The notes: generated from the letters alone by a model not told the origin. Numbered from the stretch's first letter, positions 53,543 to 63,911 are shown. The stretch: 64,000 nt of DNA from Roseiarcus sp963730555 (GCA_963730555.1 CAVSSS010000019.1:31877-95876); one strand, 5' to 3'. Numbers and translations are program-made.

Positions 53543-55996
53543 CTATCCCTCTGCCGCGACGAAACTGTCCATCACCAGTTTTCGACCCGCCTTGTCGAAA
53601 TCGACGGTCAATTTGGAGCCATCCACGGCGACCACCGCGCCCGGGCCGAACTTATTGTGAAACACCCGCGATCCGGCTTGGAAGATCGAACCGGACGAAC
53701 TCTGTCTCATGACTGAGCCTTCGTAGGTTGGGCCTGAAGACCTAGGGCCGCGCGGACCCGCCTCGCCCCATTCGCGCTGCCGCGCCTCGGCGCGACGCCA
53801 GCCCGGCGTGTCGTAGCGCGAGGCAAATCCTTTATTGTGACCCGTAGGCAGCCAGGACTTGTAGGACCGGTCCGCCGACCCGATGAGCTCGTCAAATTCG
53901 ACATGGTCGGCGGGCAATTCCTGGATGAATTGGGAAGGCAGCGAGGCCTGCCATAAGCCGCGCACGCGGCGATTGTGGGCGTAGTAGATCCTCGCCTGCC
54001 GTCGCGCTCGGGTCAGGCCCACATAGGCAAGTCGCCGCTCCTCCTCGAGCCCAGCCAGACCGCTGTCGTCGAGCGAACGTTGATTGGGGAACAGGCCCTC
54101 CTCCCAACCCGGTAGAAAGACGAGATCGAACTCGAGTCCCTTCGCCGCGTGAAGGGTCATGATCGAAACACGCTCGCCCTCCTCCCCGCTTTCGACGTCC
54201 ATGACCAGCGATACATGTTCTAAGAACGCGCCCAGATCGGGAAACTCGCCCATTGAACGAACGAGCTCTTTCAGATTGTCGAGCCGCCCAGCCGCATCGG
54301 GGGCGCGCTCGGCCTTCCACATGTCAATGTAGCCGCTCTCCTCAAGAACGAGCTGCGCCAGCTCTTCATGGGGGGTTTGCTCGGACTGTCTTCGCCAACG
54401 GTCGAAGTCATCGAGCAGGCTCCTTAAGGTTTGACGGGGACGCGGTTTCAATTCTTCGGTTTCGACAAGCGACCGCGCCGCGCGAGTTAGCGACAGACCG
54501 GCTCGCCGACCGTATTCATGCAGGATCGCAAGCGTCGCATCGCCGAGACCGCGCTTGGGCTGATTGTAAATCCGCTCGAAAGCGAGGTCGTCGTCGGGCT
54601 GGGCGATGCAGCGAAGATAGGCCAACGCGTCGCGTATCTCCGCCCGCTCGTAGAATCGCGGGCCGCCAATGACCCTGTAAGGCAGCCCCAAGGCGATGAA
54701 CCGCTCCTCGAACTCTCGCATCTGAAAGGATGCGCGGACCAGGATGGCGATTTCGTCGAGAGAAACGCCTTTGTGCTGAGCCGCTTCGATCTCCTCGCCA
54801 ATAAGCCTCGCTTCTTCCTGGCTGTCCGACCCTTCGGCGACCGTTGGCCGATCTCCGAGCGGCTTGTCAGTGAACAGCGTCTTTCCCAAGCGGCCGCGAT
54901 TATGAGCGATCAATCCCGAAGCGACGGCAAGGATGTGCCCCGTCGAGCGATAATTTCGCTCGAGCCGGATCACCTTCGCGCCGGGAAAATCCTTCTCGAA
55001 GCGCAGGATGTTTTCGACGTCCGCGCCGCGCCAGGCGTAGATCGACTGATCGTCGTCGCCGACACAGCACAGATTGCCGTTGGCCTCAGCGAGCAGCCGG
55101 AGAAACAGATATTGGACGACATTCGTGTCCTGATACTCATCGACCAGGATGTAGCGGAAACGCCGGCGGAATGTGGCGAGCACGTCAGCGTTCTCACGCA
55201 ACAGACGCAGCGGCTCGAGCAAGAGGTCGCCGAAATCCACCGCATTGAGCGCCTTCAGCCGTTCCTGATAGTTCTCATACAAGGCGGCGCTTTTGCCGCT
55301 GGCGAACCCCGCCGCCTCACTCGCTGGCACGCTCTTCGGATCGATCCCGCGATTCTTCCATCCGTCGATCAGATTTGCGAGCGCTCGCGCAGGCCAGCGT
55401 TTGTCGTCCAGATTTGCCGCTTGCAGAAGCTGCTTGAGCAGCCGCAGCTGGTCGTCAGAATCGAGGATGGTGAAATTCGGCCGCAAACCCACGAGCTCAG
55501 CGTGCATCCGCAGGATTTTGGCGCCGACCGAGTGGAATGTGCCGAGCCACGGCATCGCCTGCTCGGAGCCCAGGAATGCGCCCACCCGGTGGCGCATCTC
55601 CCGCGCGGCCTTATTGGTGAACGTCACCGCGAGGATTTCGTGGGCGCGAGCGCGACCTGTCGAAATGAGATGCGCAATTCGGGTGGTGAGGACGCGAGTT
55701 TTGCCCACGCCGGCGCCCGCTAAAATGAGGACAGGTCCGTCCAGCGCCTCAACCGCCTGACGCTGCTCTTCGTTCAACCCCTGGAGGTAATGGGGATCAG
55801 CATCGTGCGGACGACGGGCGAGAGGCGCTGGGCGAGCGGAATCGCGCGATGGGGCCTGCGGCGAAACAATCGCTGGGGCGGGCTTTTCTGCGGGTTGCGA
55901 CACGAATTGAATCATGCGCCGGTGGGCGAAGGAGCGCAACCCGAAACGTGTGAGGCGAAGCCTTGGCCTCCCCGGGCCGCCCGAGGACACGATCAC
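53543..55996 (-). CDS. uvrD: ATP-dependent DNA helicase UvrD/PcrA
   Basis: A superfamily 1A 3'-5' helicase for repair and replication restart. Motif I is ILAGAGVGKTRVLTTRIAHL, motif II LVDEYQDTNVVQYLFL, motif III GDDDQSIYAWRGADVENIL, and motif VI region AYVGLTRARRQARIYYAHNR. An N-terminal linker of about 60 residues is rich in Pro. The C-terminus has a Tudor-like domain (VFHNKFGPGAVVAVDGSKLT) that contacts RNA polymerase in PcrA. No frame breaks in 2.4 kb. Confidence 0.97.
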   Translation of the reverse strand: MIVSSGGPGRPRLRLTRFGLRSFAHRRMIQFVSQPAEKPAPAIVSPQAPSRDSARPAPLARRPHDADPHYLQGLNEEQRQAVEALDGPVLILAGAGVGKTRVLTTRIAHLISTGRARAHEILAVTFTNKAAREMRHRVGAFLGSEQAMPWLGTFHSVGAKILRMHAELVGLRPNFTILDSDDQLRLLKQLLQAANLDDKRWPARALANLIDGWKNRGIDPKSVPASEAAGFASGKSAALYENYQERLKALNAVDFGDLLLEPLRLLRENADVLATFRRRFRYILVDEYQDTNVVQYLFLRLLAEANGNLCCVGDDDQSIYAWRGADVENILRFEKDFPGAKVIRLERNYRSTGHILAVASGLIAHNRGRLGKTLFTDKPLGDRPTVAEGSDSQEEARLIGEEIEAAQHKGVSLDEIAILVRASFQMREFEERFIALGLPYRVIGGPRFYERAEIRDALAYLRCIAQPDDDLAFERIYNQPKRGLGDATLAILHEYGRRAGLSLTRAARSLVETEELKPRPRQTLRSLLDDFDRWRRQSEQTPHEELAQLVLEESGYIDMWKAERAPDAAGRLDNLKELVRSMGEFPDLGAFLEHVSLVMDVESGEEGERVSIMTLHAAKGLEFDLVFLPGWEEGLFPNQRSLDDSGLAGLEEERRLAYVGLTRARRQARIYYAHNRRVRGLWQASLPSQFIQELPADHVEFDELIGSADRSYKSWLPTGHNKGFASRYDTPGWRRAEARQREWGEAGPRGPRSSGPTYEGSVMRQSSSGSIFQAGSRVFHNKFGPGAVVAVDGSKLTVDFDKAGRKLVMDSFVAAEG

Positions 55997-56043
55997 AGAC
56001 GGGCGCGTCTCAACGGCGCGTCACCGCTCGGCAAAGACGCCAG

Positions 56044-57033
56044 CTAATTCCAGTTGTTAATCTGAACGATGGCGGGCGTCAGAATCGCAGCGAAGAGTCC
56101 TGGCAGAAAGAAGAGGATCATTGGCACCGTCAGAACCGGCGGCAGCGCCGCGGCTTTTTTCTCAGCCATGGCCATTCGTTGGTCCCGGCTTTCTTGGCTG
56201 AGAACCCGGAGCGCGGCGCCGAGCGGCGTGCCATACTTCTCCGACTGCGACAGCACGGTGGTGAGCGAGCGGACTGAATCCAAGCCGGTTCTTAAGCCCA
56301 GATTCTCGAGCGCGACCCGCCGCTCGGCCAGATAGGACATTTCCGCAGCCAAAATCCCCATCTCCTCCGCCATCGAGACGCTTTCGAGGCCGATCTCCTG
56401 ACTGACCTTGCGCACCGCATGTTCGATCGACATTCCCGATTCCGCGCAGATCAGCAGAAGGTCAAGAGTGTTGGGAAACGCCCGCTCCAGCTCCTTCTGC
56501 CGTTTGGACCTCTTGTTCTTAAGGAACAGCTCAGGGGCCTTGATGCCGAGATAGGTGGCCGCGATAGCAATACCGATCTTGACCATCGTGGGCCGGTCCC
56601 ATTTGATGATCAGAAACTGATAGATCATGGCGGCGAGGAAGAAGGCGATCGGCGCCAGGAGGCGAAAAGAGAGAAAAGCATATTCGGCCCCTGCGCCGCG
56701 ATACCCGGCCATCGCCAATTGAATTTTTGCCTTTTCGGTGCTGAGCCAGCTCGACAGGTTGAGCGTCTCGACCAACTGCTTGACGAGGCCCGTTGGCTTC
56801 ACCCTCAACGTGCTCTTGCTCTGAGACGCTACCAGCCGCTCGCGTTCGCGCGCTCGGATTCGCTCGCGCTCTGTGCTGACCGCCTTGATACGGCGCGACA
56901 AGGTGTCCGGCTGGAGCCAAGGCATCGCGGCGGTGAGCACAGTCGCGGCCGAGCCGATCGCCGCGAACAGCATCGCCAGGAAGTGAGCATCAGAGAATTT
57001 AGCAACAATTTCGTCCAGCATGGCTAAGCTCAA
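56044..57033 (-). CDS. tadC: Tad pilus inner-membrane protein TadC
   Basis: A 329-residue T2SF/GspF-type platform protein. It has N-terminal and C-terminal membrane segments (FLAMLFAAIGSAATVLTAAM, LTVPMILFFLPGLFAAILTP) and the T2SF helices with PNTLDLLLICAESGMSIEHA and PLGAALRVLSQESRDQRMAM. With TadB it forms the membrane platform for pilus assembly. It is one base from tadB and is the last gene of the operon in the window. Confidence 0.93.
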   Translation of the reverse strand: MSLAMLDEIVAKFSDAHFLAMLFAAIGSAATVLTAAMPWLQPDTLSRRIKAVSTERERIRARERERLVASQSKSTLRVKPTGLVKQLVETLNLSSWLSTEKAKIQLAMAGYRGAGAEYAFLSFRLLAPIAFFLAAMIYQFLIIKWDRPTMVKIGIAIAATYLGIKAPELFLKNKRSKRQKELERAFPNTLDLLLICAESGMSIEHAVRKVSQEIGLESVSMAEEMGILAAEMSYLAERRVALENLGLRTGLDSVRSLTTVLSQSEKYGTPLGAALRVLSQESRDQRMAMAEKKAAALPPVLTVPMILFFLPGLFAAILTPAIVQINNWN

Positions 57034-57034
57034 G

Positions 57035-57995
57035 TTAGAAGTCGAACGAGATCATCTTCTTCATCATTGCGACTCCTATCCCCATCCAGAAAATCGCAAT
57101 CACCGAGATCACCTTTCCATGACTCGTCGTCCACAATATCGAAATGTATTTAGGAGACGAAACGTATAGCGCGCCGACGACGAGAAACGGCACTGCGCCG
57201 ATAATTGCTGCCGAAGCTTTCGCTTCCATTGACATAGCGGTGATCTTCGCCTTCATCTTCTTGCGTTCGCGCAACACACGCGAAAGATTGCCCAAGGCCT
57301 CTGAGAGGTTGCCGCCTGCCTTGCTTTGGATGGCGATGACAATCGAGAAGAAATTGGTTTCGGCGATCGGAACTCGCTGCGCCATCCGCTCGATGCCTTC
57401 CGACAAGGTCATCCCAATCGAGAGCGCCTCGACAATTCTTCGAAACTCCGACTTCACCGGCTCGGGGCTTTCTGTCGCGGCAATCCGGATTGTATCGCCG
57501 AGCGGGAGGCCAGACTTGATGCCTCGTACGATGATATCGATGGCGGTCGGAAAGTTGAAGATGAACTTGTTGATGCGGCGAACGCGCAGGCGCGCCAGCG
57601 CGAGCTGCGGCAACCCGATCGTGGCCGTGACGACAACAAGAAGCGTGAGCAACAAGCTTCTCGACTGGACATAGGTCAAGGCGCCGCAAATCAGGCCAAG
57701 GAGCACGCTCCCGATCCAATATTGCTGTTTGGTGATTGAGAAGTCCGGCCTGTTCAATTTTTGTCGCCAGACTGACGCGACGCCGCTTTCCCTTCATTTC
57801 GCTATCGCGGACGCCATCGGCAATCTGCTTCTTGCGCGCCGCCCGATCGACACCAGCCGCCACACTCGCCTTCGCGTCAGTTTTTGCGACGGCCGCGCGC
57901 CGCTTGTCGGCCCGCGAGTCTCTGCCAACAAAGGCGAACGCGAGCCCACCCAATCCAATCGCCAGACAGCCGGCCACCGCTATCGGATTGATCAT
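57035..57995 (-). CDS. tadB: Tad pilus inner-membrane protein TadB, frame interrupted
   Basis: The second platform protein. The C-terminal 240 residues are intact: YWIGSVLLGLICGALTYVQS, NFPTAIDIIVRGIKSGLPLG, ISIVLAIQSKAGGNLSEAL-like region and GNLSRVLRERKKMKAKITAM. The N-terminus (INPIAVAGCLAIGLGGLAFA, then a basic linker VSLATKIEQAGL) lies in another frame. A small deletion or shift near 57745 splits them. Combined, the length is about 320 residues, as usual for TadB. Confidence 0.9.
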
Positions 57996-58011
57996 GCCGA
58001 TTACCCTCTAC

Positions 58012-59418
58012 TCACTCGATCTCCGAGATATCCAGCGCCGCCGCCAGACGGGCTTCTTCTCCATACATCCGCGCGCGCTCCCAAAATCGAGGCCGTCCAA
58101 TCCCGGTCGAGCGATGCCGTCCCATCAACCTGCCCTGAGCGTCCTCCCCCAGAACTTCATAGACGAACAAGTCCTGCGTGATCACAACGTCGCCTTCCAT
58201 GCCGAGGACTTCGGTTACGTGCGTAATTCGCCGGGAACCATCGCGAAGGCGAGAGGCTTGAATGATCACGTCGACCGAGGAGGTTACCATTTCGCGAATT
58301 GTCTTCATCGGCAGCGCATATCCGCCCATCGTGATCATGGATTCGATACGACTTAGCGCTTCGCGCGGAGAGTTCGCGTGCAGCGTTCCCATCGACCCAT
58401 CGTGACCGGTGTTCATGGCTTGCAGCAAATCGAACGCCTCAGGTCCACGGACCTCGTCGACGACGATGCGTTCGGGCCGCATGCGCAGGCAATTTTTGAC
58501 CAGATCGCGCATCGTGATCTGGCCTACGCCTTCGAGATTGGCCGGGCGCGTCTCAAGCCGCACGACATGGGGTTGCTGAAGCTGGAGCTCGGCGGCGTCC
58601 TCGCAGGTGATGATTCGCTCGTCGCCGTCGATATAGTTCGTCAGGCAGTTCAGAAGAGTCGTCTTCCCCGAGCCCGTGCCGCCGGAAATGATCACATTGC
58701 AACGAACGCGGCCGATGATTTTGAGGATTTCCGCGCCGGCCGGCGAGATCGAGCCGAACTTGACCAACTGATCGAGCGTCAGCTTGTCCTTCTTGAACTT
58801 GCGGATGGTCAGCGCCGCGCCATCGATCGCGAGCGGCGGCGCAATGACATTGACGCGCGAGCCGTCGAGCAGGCGGGCGTCGCAAATCGGTGAGGATTCG
58901 TCGACGCGACGTCCGACTTGGCTCACGATCCGCTGACAGATGTTCATCAACTGCGATGCGTCGCGAAAACGGACGTTGGTGAGTTGGATCTTGCCGCCAA
59001 CCTCGATGAAGCAGCGCGTCGGTCCGTTGACCATGATGTCGGCGATGTCGTCGCGCGCTAAGAGCGGCTCGAGCGGACCGAATCCGAGCACGTCGTTGCA
59101 GATGTCATCGAGCAGATCTTCCTGCTCGGCGATCGACAGCACCAAATTCTTGATGGTGACGATCTCGTGCACAATGTCGCGGATCTCTTCGCGCGCGCTC
59201 TCGGAATCGAGCTTGGAGAGCGCAGCAAGATCAATCGCCTCGATAAGAGCGCCGAAGATCAGCGACTTGGTCTGGAAATAGGTCTCCGATCTTCGTTCGG
59301 TCTGAACCGGCGGGGGCGGAGCGGACGCGGGTTTGGGCGGCTCGTTCACCGCGCTCACCGATGCGACGCGCGACACGGCGATCTGGGAGCTGACGCTCCC
59401 ACTGCGCTTGCCGAACAT
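58012..59418 (-). CDS. cpaF: Tad secretion ATPase CpaF/TadA
   Basis: The hexameric ATPase that powers pilus assembly. The protein has 468 residues with NGPTRCFIEVGGKIQLTNV, the N-terminal core, Walker A ISGGTGSGKTTLLNCLTNYI, the Asp box ITCEDAAELQLQQPHVVRLE, Walker B RMRPERIVVDEVRGPEAFDL and the His box GSMGTLHANSPREALSRIES. The N-terminus is Pro-rich. Intact. Confidence 0.98.
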   Translation of the reverse strand: MFGKRSGSVSSQIAVSRVASVSAVNEPPKPASAPPPPVQTERRSETYFQTKSLIFGALIEAIDLAALSKLDSESAREEIRDIVHEIVTIKNLVLSIAEQEDLLDDICNDVLGFGPLEPLLARDDIADIMVNGPTRCFIEVGGKIQLTNVRFRDASQLMNICQRIVSQVGRRVDESSPICDARLLDGSRVNVIAPPLAIDGAALTIRKFKKDKLTLDQLVKFGSISPAGAEILKIIGRVRCNVIISGGTGSGKTTLLNCLTNYIDGDERIITCEDAAELQLQQPHVVRLETRPANLEGVGQITMRDLVKNCLRMRPERIVVDEVRGPEAFDLLQAMNTGHDGSMGTLHANSPREALSRIESMITMGGYALPMKTIREMVTSSVDVIIQASRLRDGSRRITHVTEVLGMEGDVVITQDLFVYEVLGEDAQGRLMGRHRSTGIGRPRFWERARMYGEEARLAAALDISEIE

Positions 59419-59483
59419 CGCTCAGGCTCCTTTGCGCTCGTGCGACCGCTCAGCGGAAATGGCGCGATAAGTTCGCAGGTCGA

Positions 59484-60758
59484 TCATTTCTTCTTGCGCC
59501 CAATCTTGGCGATGAGCGGTTCGAGAATGCCTCTTTTCGGCTTGCGCGTCTCGGCTCGGCCGGCAAGCATGGAGGCAAGATCGACGAAGGCCTGCGCGGT
59601 TTTCCCGTTTGGGTCGATTTCCGCGATCATTTGGCCATTGTTGGCGGCGGCGCCGAACAGCTTCGCGTCGTGCGGAATGATCGCAGTCGGATCCGTTTCA
59701 ACCGCCTTGGCGAATTCCGCCGCGGCGATTTCCGGCCGCTTGAGCATGCCGACGCCGTTCAGGACCAGCCGTGACGGCGCATCGTTGAGGCGGGCGCCCT
59801 TGACGTTGTCGATCAGATTTTTGGTGTTGCGCAAATTCGCGAGATCGGGGGTCGCGACGACGATGACCTCGTCGGCGGAGACGAGAATTCGTCGGGCCCA
59901 GCTCGACCACACGTGCGGCACATCAAGCACAATCCAGGGCGTCGACGCGCGCATGGCGTCGAGCAGCGAGTCGAACGAAGCCTCGCTGAAGTCGAGGACC
60001 CGATCCAGAGTCGCGGGCGCCGCGAGCAGACTAAGTTTCTCGCCGCACTTGGAAAGCAGACGTTCCACCAGGACGGTGTCGACGCGATCCGGGGCGAACA
60101 CCGCCTCCGCAACGCCCTGAGGCGGATCCTGATTGTAGTCGAGCCCCGCAGTTCCGAAGGCAAGATCGAAATCGGCGATGATCGTCGCCATTTCGGTAAC
60201 CGACGCCAGGCTCCACGCTAGATTGTGGGCGATGGTCGACGCCCCGACTCCCCCCTTGGCGCCGACGACGGCGATCACACGTCCAAGGGGCTTGGCGCCG
60301 GGTACGCTGAACAGTTGAGACATCGCCTGAATGAAGTCGACGACGCCGAATGGGGCGACGAGATATTCGCTGACCCCACGCGCCATCAACTGCCGGTAGA
60401 GGACGATGTCGTTGAGCTTGCCAAGCACGACGACCTTGGTCCCTGCATCACAATATTCAGCGAGCTCTTCGAGTTGCCCTAGCAGCGCGTCTCGACTCCC
60501 CGGCGCCTCGAGCACCACGACATTCGGCGTCGGGGCGCTCTTATAGGCTTCAAGCGCGGCCGCAGCGCCGCCCATGTTCTGTTTGACATGCGCTTTCGCC
60601 ATTCGCCGATCGGATATCGCGGCGGCGACAATCGCTGCGATATCGGGCAATTCGCAGAAGGCCTGGATCGACACGCGCGGCACCGGCTCGATTTGCGCAG
60701 CCGGCCGATCAGGGCCCGCGTCGCCGTTGCTTCCAGCGTCAGCGTATTGCGCCTTCAT
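59484..60758 (-). CDS. cpaE: Tad pilus localisation ATPase CpaE/TadZ
   Basis: A 424-residue protein. The N-terminal receiver-like domain is followed by a MinD/ParA-type ATPase with the deviant Walker A GAKGGVGASTIAHNLAWSLA, the ADFDLAFG switch and DVPHVWSSWARRILVSADEV. Such proteins place the secretion complex at a cell pole. It is 65 bases after cpaD and before cpaF in the operon. Confidence 0.96.
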   Translation of the reverse strand: MKAQYADAGSNGDAGPDRPAAQIEPVPRVSIQAFCELPDIAAIVAAAISDRRMAKAHVKQNMGGAAAALEAYKSAPTPNVVVLEAPGSRDALLGQLEELAEYCDAGTKVVVLGKLNDIVLYRQLMARGVSEYLVAPFGVVDFIQAMSQLFSVPGAKPLGRVIAVVGAKGGVGASTIAHNLAWSLASVTEMATIIADFDLAFGTAGLDYNQDPPQGVAEAVFAPDRVDTVLVERLLSKCGEKLSLLAAPATLDRVLDFSEASFDSLLDAMRASTPWIVLDVPHVWSSWARRILVSADEVIVVATPDLANLRNTKNLIDNVKGARLNDAPSRLVLNGVGMLKRPEIAAAEFAKAVETDPTAIIPHDAKLFGAAANNGQMIAEIDPNGKTAQAFVDLASMLAGRAETRKPKRGILEPLIAKIGRKKK

Positions 60759-60764
60759 GGTCGA

Positions 60765-61551
60765 TCAGTTTCCGTTGGTCGGCAGATCGCCGCCGATTGG
60801 CGTAAGCACGGCGTTCTTCCAGTCGGTGCTCGGATCTTGGCCGTTGCGGACCGCCTCAATGGCTCTGGTGCGCATCCCGACATCGGATGGGCCAAGCGCG
60901 CGCGGCTGGACGAGATCACGCGGATCATCAACCTGAGCCGCCATCGTCGATTGGGTAGCGCAGCCAAAGTTCGAGTAAGGCTCGTTCTTCCATCCTTCGA
61001 CCGATGACCCTGAAGCGAGATCTTCCGGCCATTGACCGCACGGCGTCGGAACGATCGCCTTGAGCCCGGTGAACGACACGCGCACCGGCGGCGCCGCGCC
61101 GTCATTCGGGGGTCAAGTAATCTCCGACGGCGATTCTGCCTTTGACTCCAGCCGCGACAAGCGCCCTGCGGACCTCGTAAACGGCTATTGAGTTTGGATT
61201 CGTTCCCACCGGCGTCTCAATCATGACCACGCCCGAACCATAGCGGCGATAGCGGTCTGCAAAGGCGCGGACATTCGCCCGCGAACGCTCGTCGAGCCTC
61301 CCGCCGACGGGGTAGAGATCGAGAGTTGCGGGCGCCGCGGCGACAACGATCGGGTGACGCTCCTGAAACCCACCAGGGAAAACGGGATCGGAAGACGCGT
61401 AGGGAACGCCGCAGCCGGCGAGAGCGGCGGCGGCGGCGGCGGCGAGGCTCAACCTCAAGCCTTGCGCCATGAATGAGGGTCGTGCGTCAGCAGAAGCGGC
61501 CATGAGAGCTGTCTTTCTCAGGTCTGAGGAAATTATTGGCGAAGCACGCAA
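60765..61551 (-). CDS. cpaD: Tad pilus lipoprotein CpaD, frame interrupted
   Basis: A lipoprotein partner of the secretin. It starts near 61551 or at a later ATG and has a lipobox LSLAAAAAAALAGCG and the SRANVRAFADRYRRYGSG (OmpA-like) region. The first frame ends at 61102 just after GDYLTPE. Removing one base from the five-C run (five G on the plus strand) at 61108-61112 continues the frame to VRVSFTGLKAIVPTPCGQWP and NFGCATQSTMAAQVDDPRDL, ending at 60765. The homopolymer position suggests a sequencing error. Confidence 0.9.
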
Positions 61552-61554
61552 GGC

Positions 61555-63063
61555 CTACTGGGTGATGAATCCGATCTTGCCTGAATAGCCAGGCATTGGC
61601 TGGAGCGATTGCGAGGCGGAGTAGATCCGGTTGAGGCGGCCCAGGAACCAGGTCTGCGGATCGCTGGCGTCCTGGAAATTCTGGTCGGGCCTCACGACCT
61701 GGCTCGGATCGATCGCATGAGCAATGAATGGCGTCACGACGATCAAGAGCTCCGTTTCGCTGCGCTGATAGTCCCGCGAACGGAACATGGCCCCAAGCAC
61801 CGGGAGATTCATCAGCGCAGGTAATCCGTTGATGGCCTGCTCGGTCTGGGTGCTGATAAGGCCTGCCGAGGCAATCGAGCCGCCGGAAGGCAGCTCCACC
61901 GTGGTCGTATTGTTGCGGGTCCGGAACCCGGGGATCGAAATACCGCTGAACGTGATCTGCTTCGTATAGTCGATATCAGTGACTTCCGTTGCGATGCGGA
62001 GCTGGATCCGTCCCTGGGACAAGACGACCGGGGTAAAATTGAGGGTTACGCCATAGGGCTGCTGGATGAATCCATACTGGCAGGTCGGATTGCATTGTAT
62101 GTTATTGAGAATCGGAATCGTGCCGCCGGCTAGGAACTTGGCGGTCTCCCCTGAAACCGCCGTAACGGTCGGCTCGGCGAGGGTGTGGGCGACCCCTTGC
62201 CGCTCGAATGCCTGCAAGGTGGCGCTGATGCTCCCGGCGCCCTTGAACCAGCTCAGGGTGCCTTGGGAGGTGGCGACTGCGCCGTTGATCGCGAACGGAG
62301 GATCGAGCGTGAAGCTTCCGTTCGGCCCGGTGCCGCTCAAGTTGACGCCCAGTTGCTTAATGATGTCACGCCGAATCTCGGCGACCGTGACGCGCAGGCT
62401 GACCTGGTCGGCCCCGCGGATCGTGAGAGCGTTGACCACTTTTCCCTGGGGGCTGCTAGGCGACTTGCCGGCGGAGCCGCCGGGAGCGCCTCCGCCCGAG
62501 CTGTTCGAAATGGAGATCGAAGGGCCGGTTCCGGAGGATGAGGTTGGCGAATCGTTGACGAAGCCGGAAGCGATGTCGAGCGCCTTTTGCGCCTCCTCCG
62601 CCGAGGCCACCGATCCGGTGAGAATGATCGTGTTCTCGACGGTGCGCACGCGAATCTCGTTGCCCGGGATCGCGACATTGAGGAGCGCCGTCAACTCGCC
62701 GACGGCTCGCCCGACCGAGACCTGGAAGAACGCAATTCGTCGCCCGTCCTTGGCCAAGGCGAAAATGCTCGTGTGGCCGTTGGCGACGCCGGAGATATAG
62801 ATACGCTTGGCTGTGCGCACGATCGCGTTGGCGACGGTTGGATCGCCGACGTAGATCTCCCCTGCTTCCTCTGGCAAGTCGCGTATGACCGATTGCCCGA
62901 CGCCCAATTGCAGGGGCTGGGTCGTCGCGTCCGACATGGCGCCCATACGCGCGAAATCGTCGCCATCGGCGGCTCGGACGGTCGAAGCCGGCGCGATCGC
63001 GAGAAGCGCCGCCGCGACGCAAATAGCGATATTCGACCGTCCCTGAATGCGATGGCGCCTCAT
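61555..63063 (-). CDS. cpaC: Tad pilus secretin CpaC/RcpA
   Basis: The outer-membrane secretin channel. A signal region (SNIAICVAAALLAIAPASTV) is followed by the N domain (YVGDPTVANAIVRTAKRIYI), a BON-like segment (VRTVENTIILTGSVASAEEA) and the secretin domain (FVPVVLSQGRIQLRIATEV-like, VELPSGGSIASAGLISTQTE, VLGAMFRSRDYQRSETELLI). The start is the ATG at 63063, after GGAGCCAGG; the frame extends upstream into cpaB. 502 residues, intact. Confidence 0.95.
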   Translation of the reverse strand: MRRHRIQGRSNIAICVAAALLAIAPASTVRAADGDDFARMGAMSDATTQPLQLGVGQSVIRDLPEEAGEIYVGDPTVANAIVRTAKRIYISGVANGHTSIFALAKDGRRIAFFQVSVGRAVGELTALLNVAIPGNEIRVRTVENTIILTGSVASAEEAQKALDIASGFVNDSPTSSSGTGPSISISNSSGGGAPGGSAGKSPSSPQGKVVNALTIRGADQVSLRVTVAEIRRDIIKQLGVNLSGTGPNGSFTLDPPFAINGAVATSQGTLSWFKGAGSISATLQAFERQGVAHTLAEPTVTAVSGETAKFLAGGTIPILNNIQCNPTCQYGFIQQPYGVTLNFTPVVLSQGRIQLRIATEVTDIDYTKQITFSGISIPGFRTRNNTTTVELPSGGSIASAGLISTQTEQAINGLPALMNLPVLGAMFRSRDYQRSETELLIVVTPFIAHAIDPSQVVRPDQNFQDASDPQTWFLGRLNRIYSASQSLQPMPGYSGKIGFITQ

Positions 63064-63112
63064 GTCCTGGCTCCGTCTCTGCAGAACACGCGACAAACGA
63101 CTGGAACGCGAA

Positions 63113-63911
63113 TCATCGGGCCGCCTGCTGCGGGGCGCCATAGCGAACGACCGTCAATGCGCTGTCGGCGCTGACGACCGTCTTCGCTGGGCCGCCGCTG
63201 TCGACGAGACTGCGCAGAACAAGATGAAGGTTCGAATTGCCGGCATGTTGAGCAAGGATGATGAGATTGACCTGGTCTGGGTCGAGCTCGAGCGTCGCGT
63301 TCGCCCCCGTGACCACCTTCTTGCCATTCTGCTCTTCGACGTTCTGACCGATGGCGAGGACACGCACGTTGGTCAGGATCGGCTGCGCTGTCATGACCTC
63401 GACGCCTCGGGACTTGGTGGCCTCATCGTCGCGCGCAAGGCAAACGACGTCGACTCGATCATTGGGTAGAATGAATCCGCCAGCCGTCGAGTCGCCTTCG
63501 TTATCGATCTTGATCGCAACTGCCCGCTTTCCAGTCGGGAGAACCGCCGACATGAAGCCGCCCGTCCCGGCCTTGACGAGCTTGTCATGCCGGATCGGTT
63601 CGCCACGCAGGAACGCGACCCGCGTCATTGAGCCCTCTACGTCCTTAAGCGCGTCCGGCTTTCCCGACTTTGTGATCATGAGCTCGGAAACGTCCGCCTT
63701 TGGCCAAGGGTGCCAGACCGTCGCACCCTAGTTGACGACGGTGCCCATGGGCAGGTCCTGAGCCGCGACAAGGACCTGCTCAACGTCAACCTTCGGCTGA
63801 ACTTCAGCCGAGGGGGATGGCGCCGAGTTCGAAGCGCCGCGCAGGAACATATAGGTCGCGCCGAACGCCGAGAATGGCGATCGCCCCTACGATGATCAGC
63901 CTACGATTCAT
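63113..63911 (-). CDS. cpaB: Tad pilus assembly protein CpaB/RcpC, broken
   Basis: The N-terminus (MNRRLIIVGAIAILGV) starts at the ATG at 63911 with AAGGA upstream. A one-base shift near 63865 leads to TYMFLRGASNS and VEQVLVAAQDLPMGTVVN, the SAF domain start. An in-frame TAG at 63728-63730 then interrupts, followed by TVWHPWPKADVSELMITKSG and the intact rest: TKRAVAIKIDNEGDSTAGGF-like, LPNDRVDVVCLARDDE and ANATLELDPDQVNLIILAQH. Both a frameshift and a nonsense codon are needed to explain it, so real decay or poor sequence is possible. The pilin and prepilin peptidase would lie right of the window. Confidence 0.85.

Noticed and set aside
54518..55723. 401-codon antisense frame within uvrD
   Set aside because: uvrD carries all helicase motifs; the opposite frame is not gene-like.
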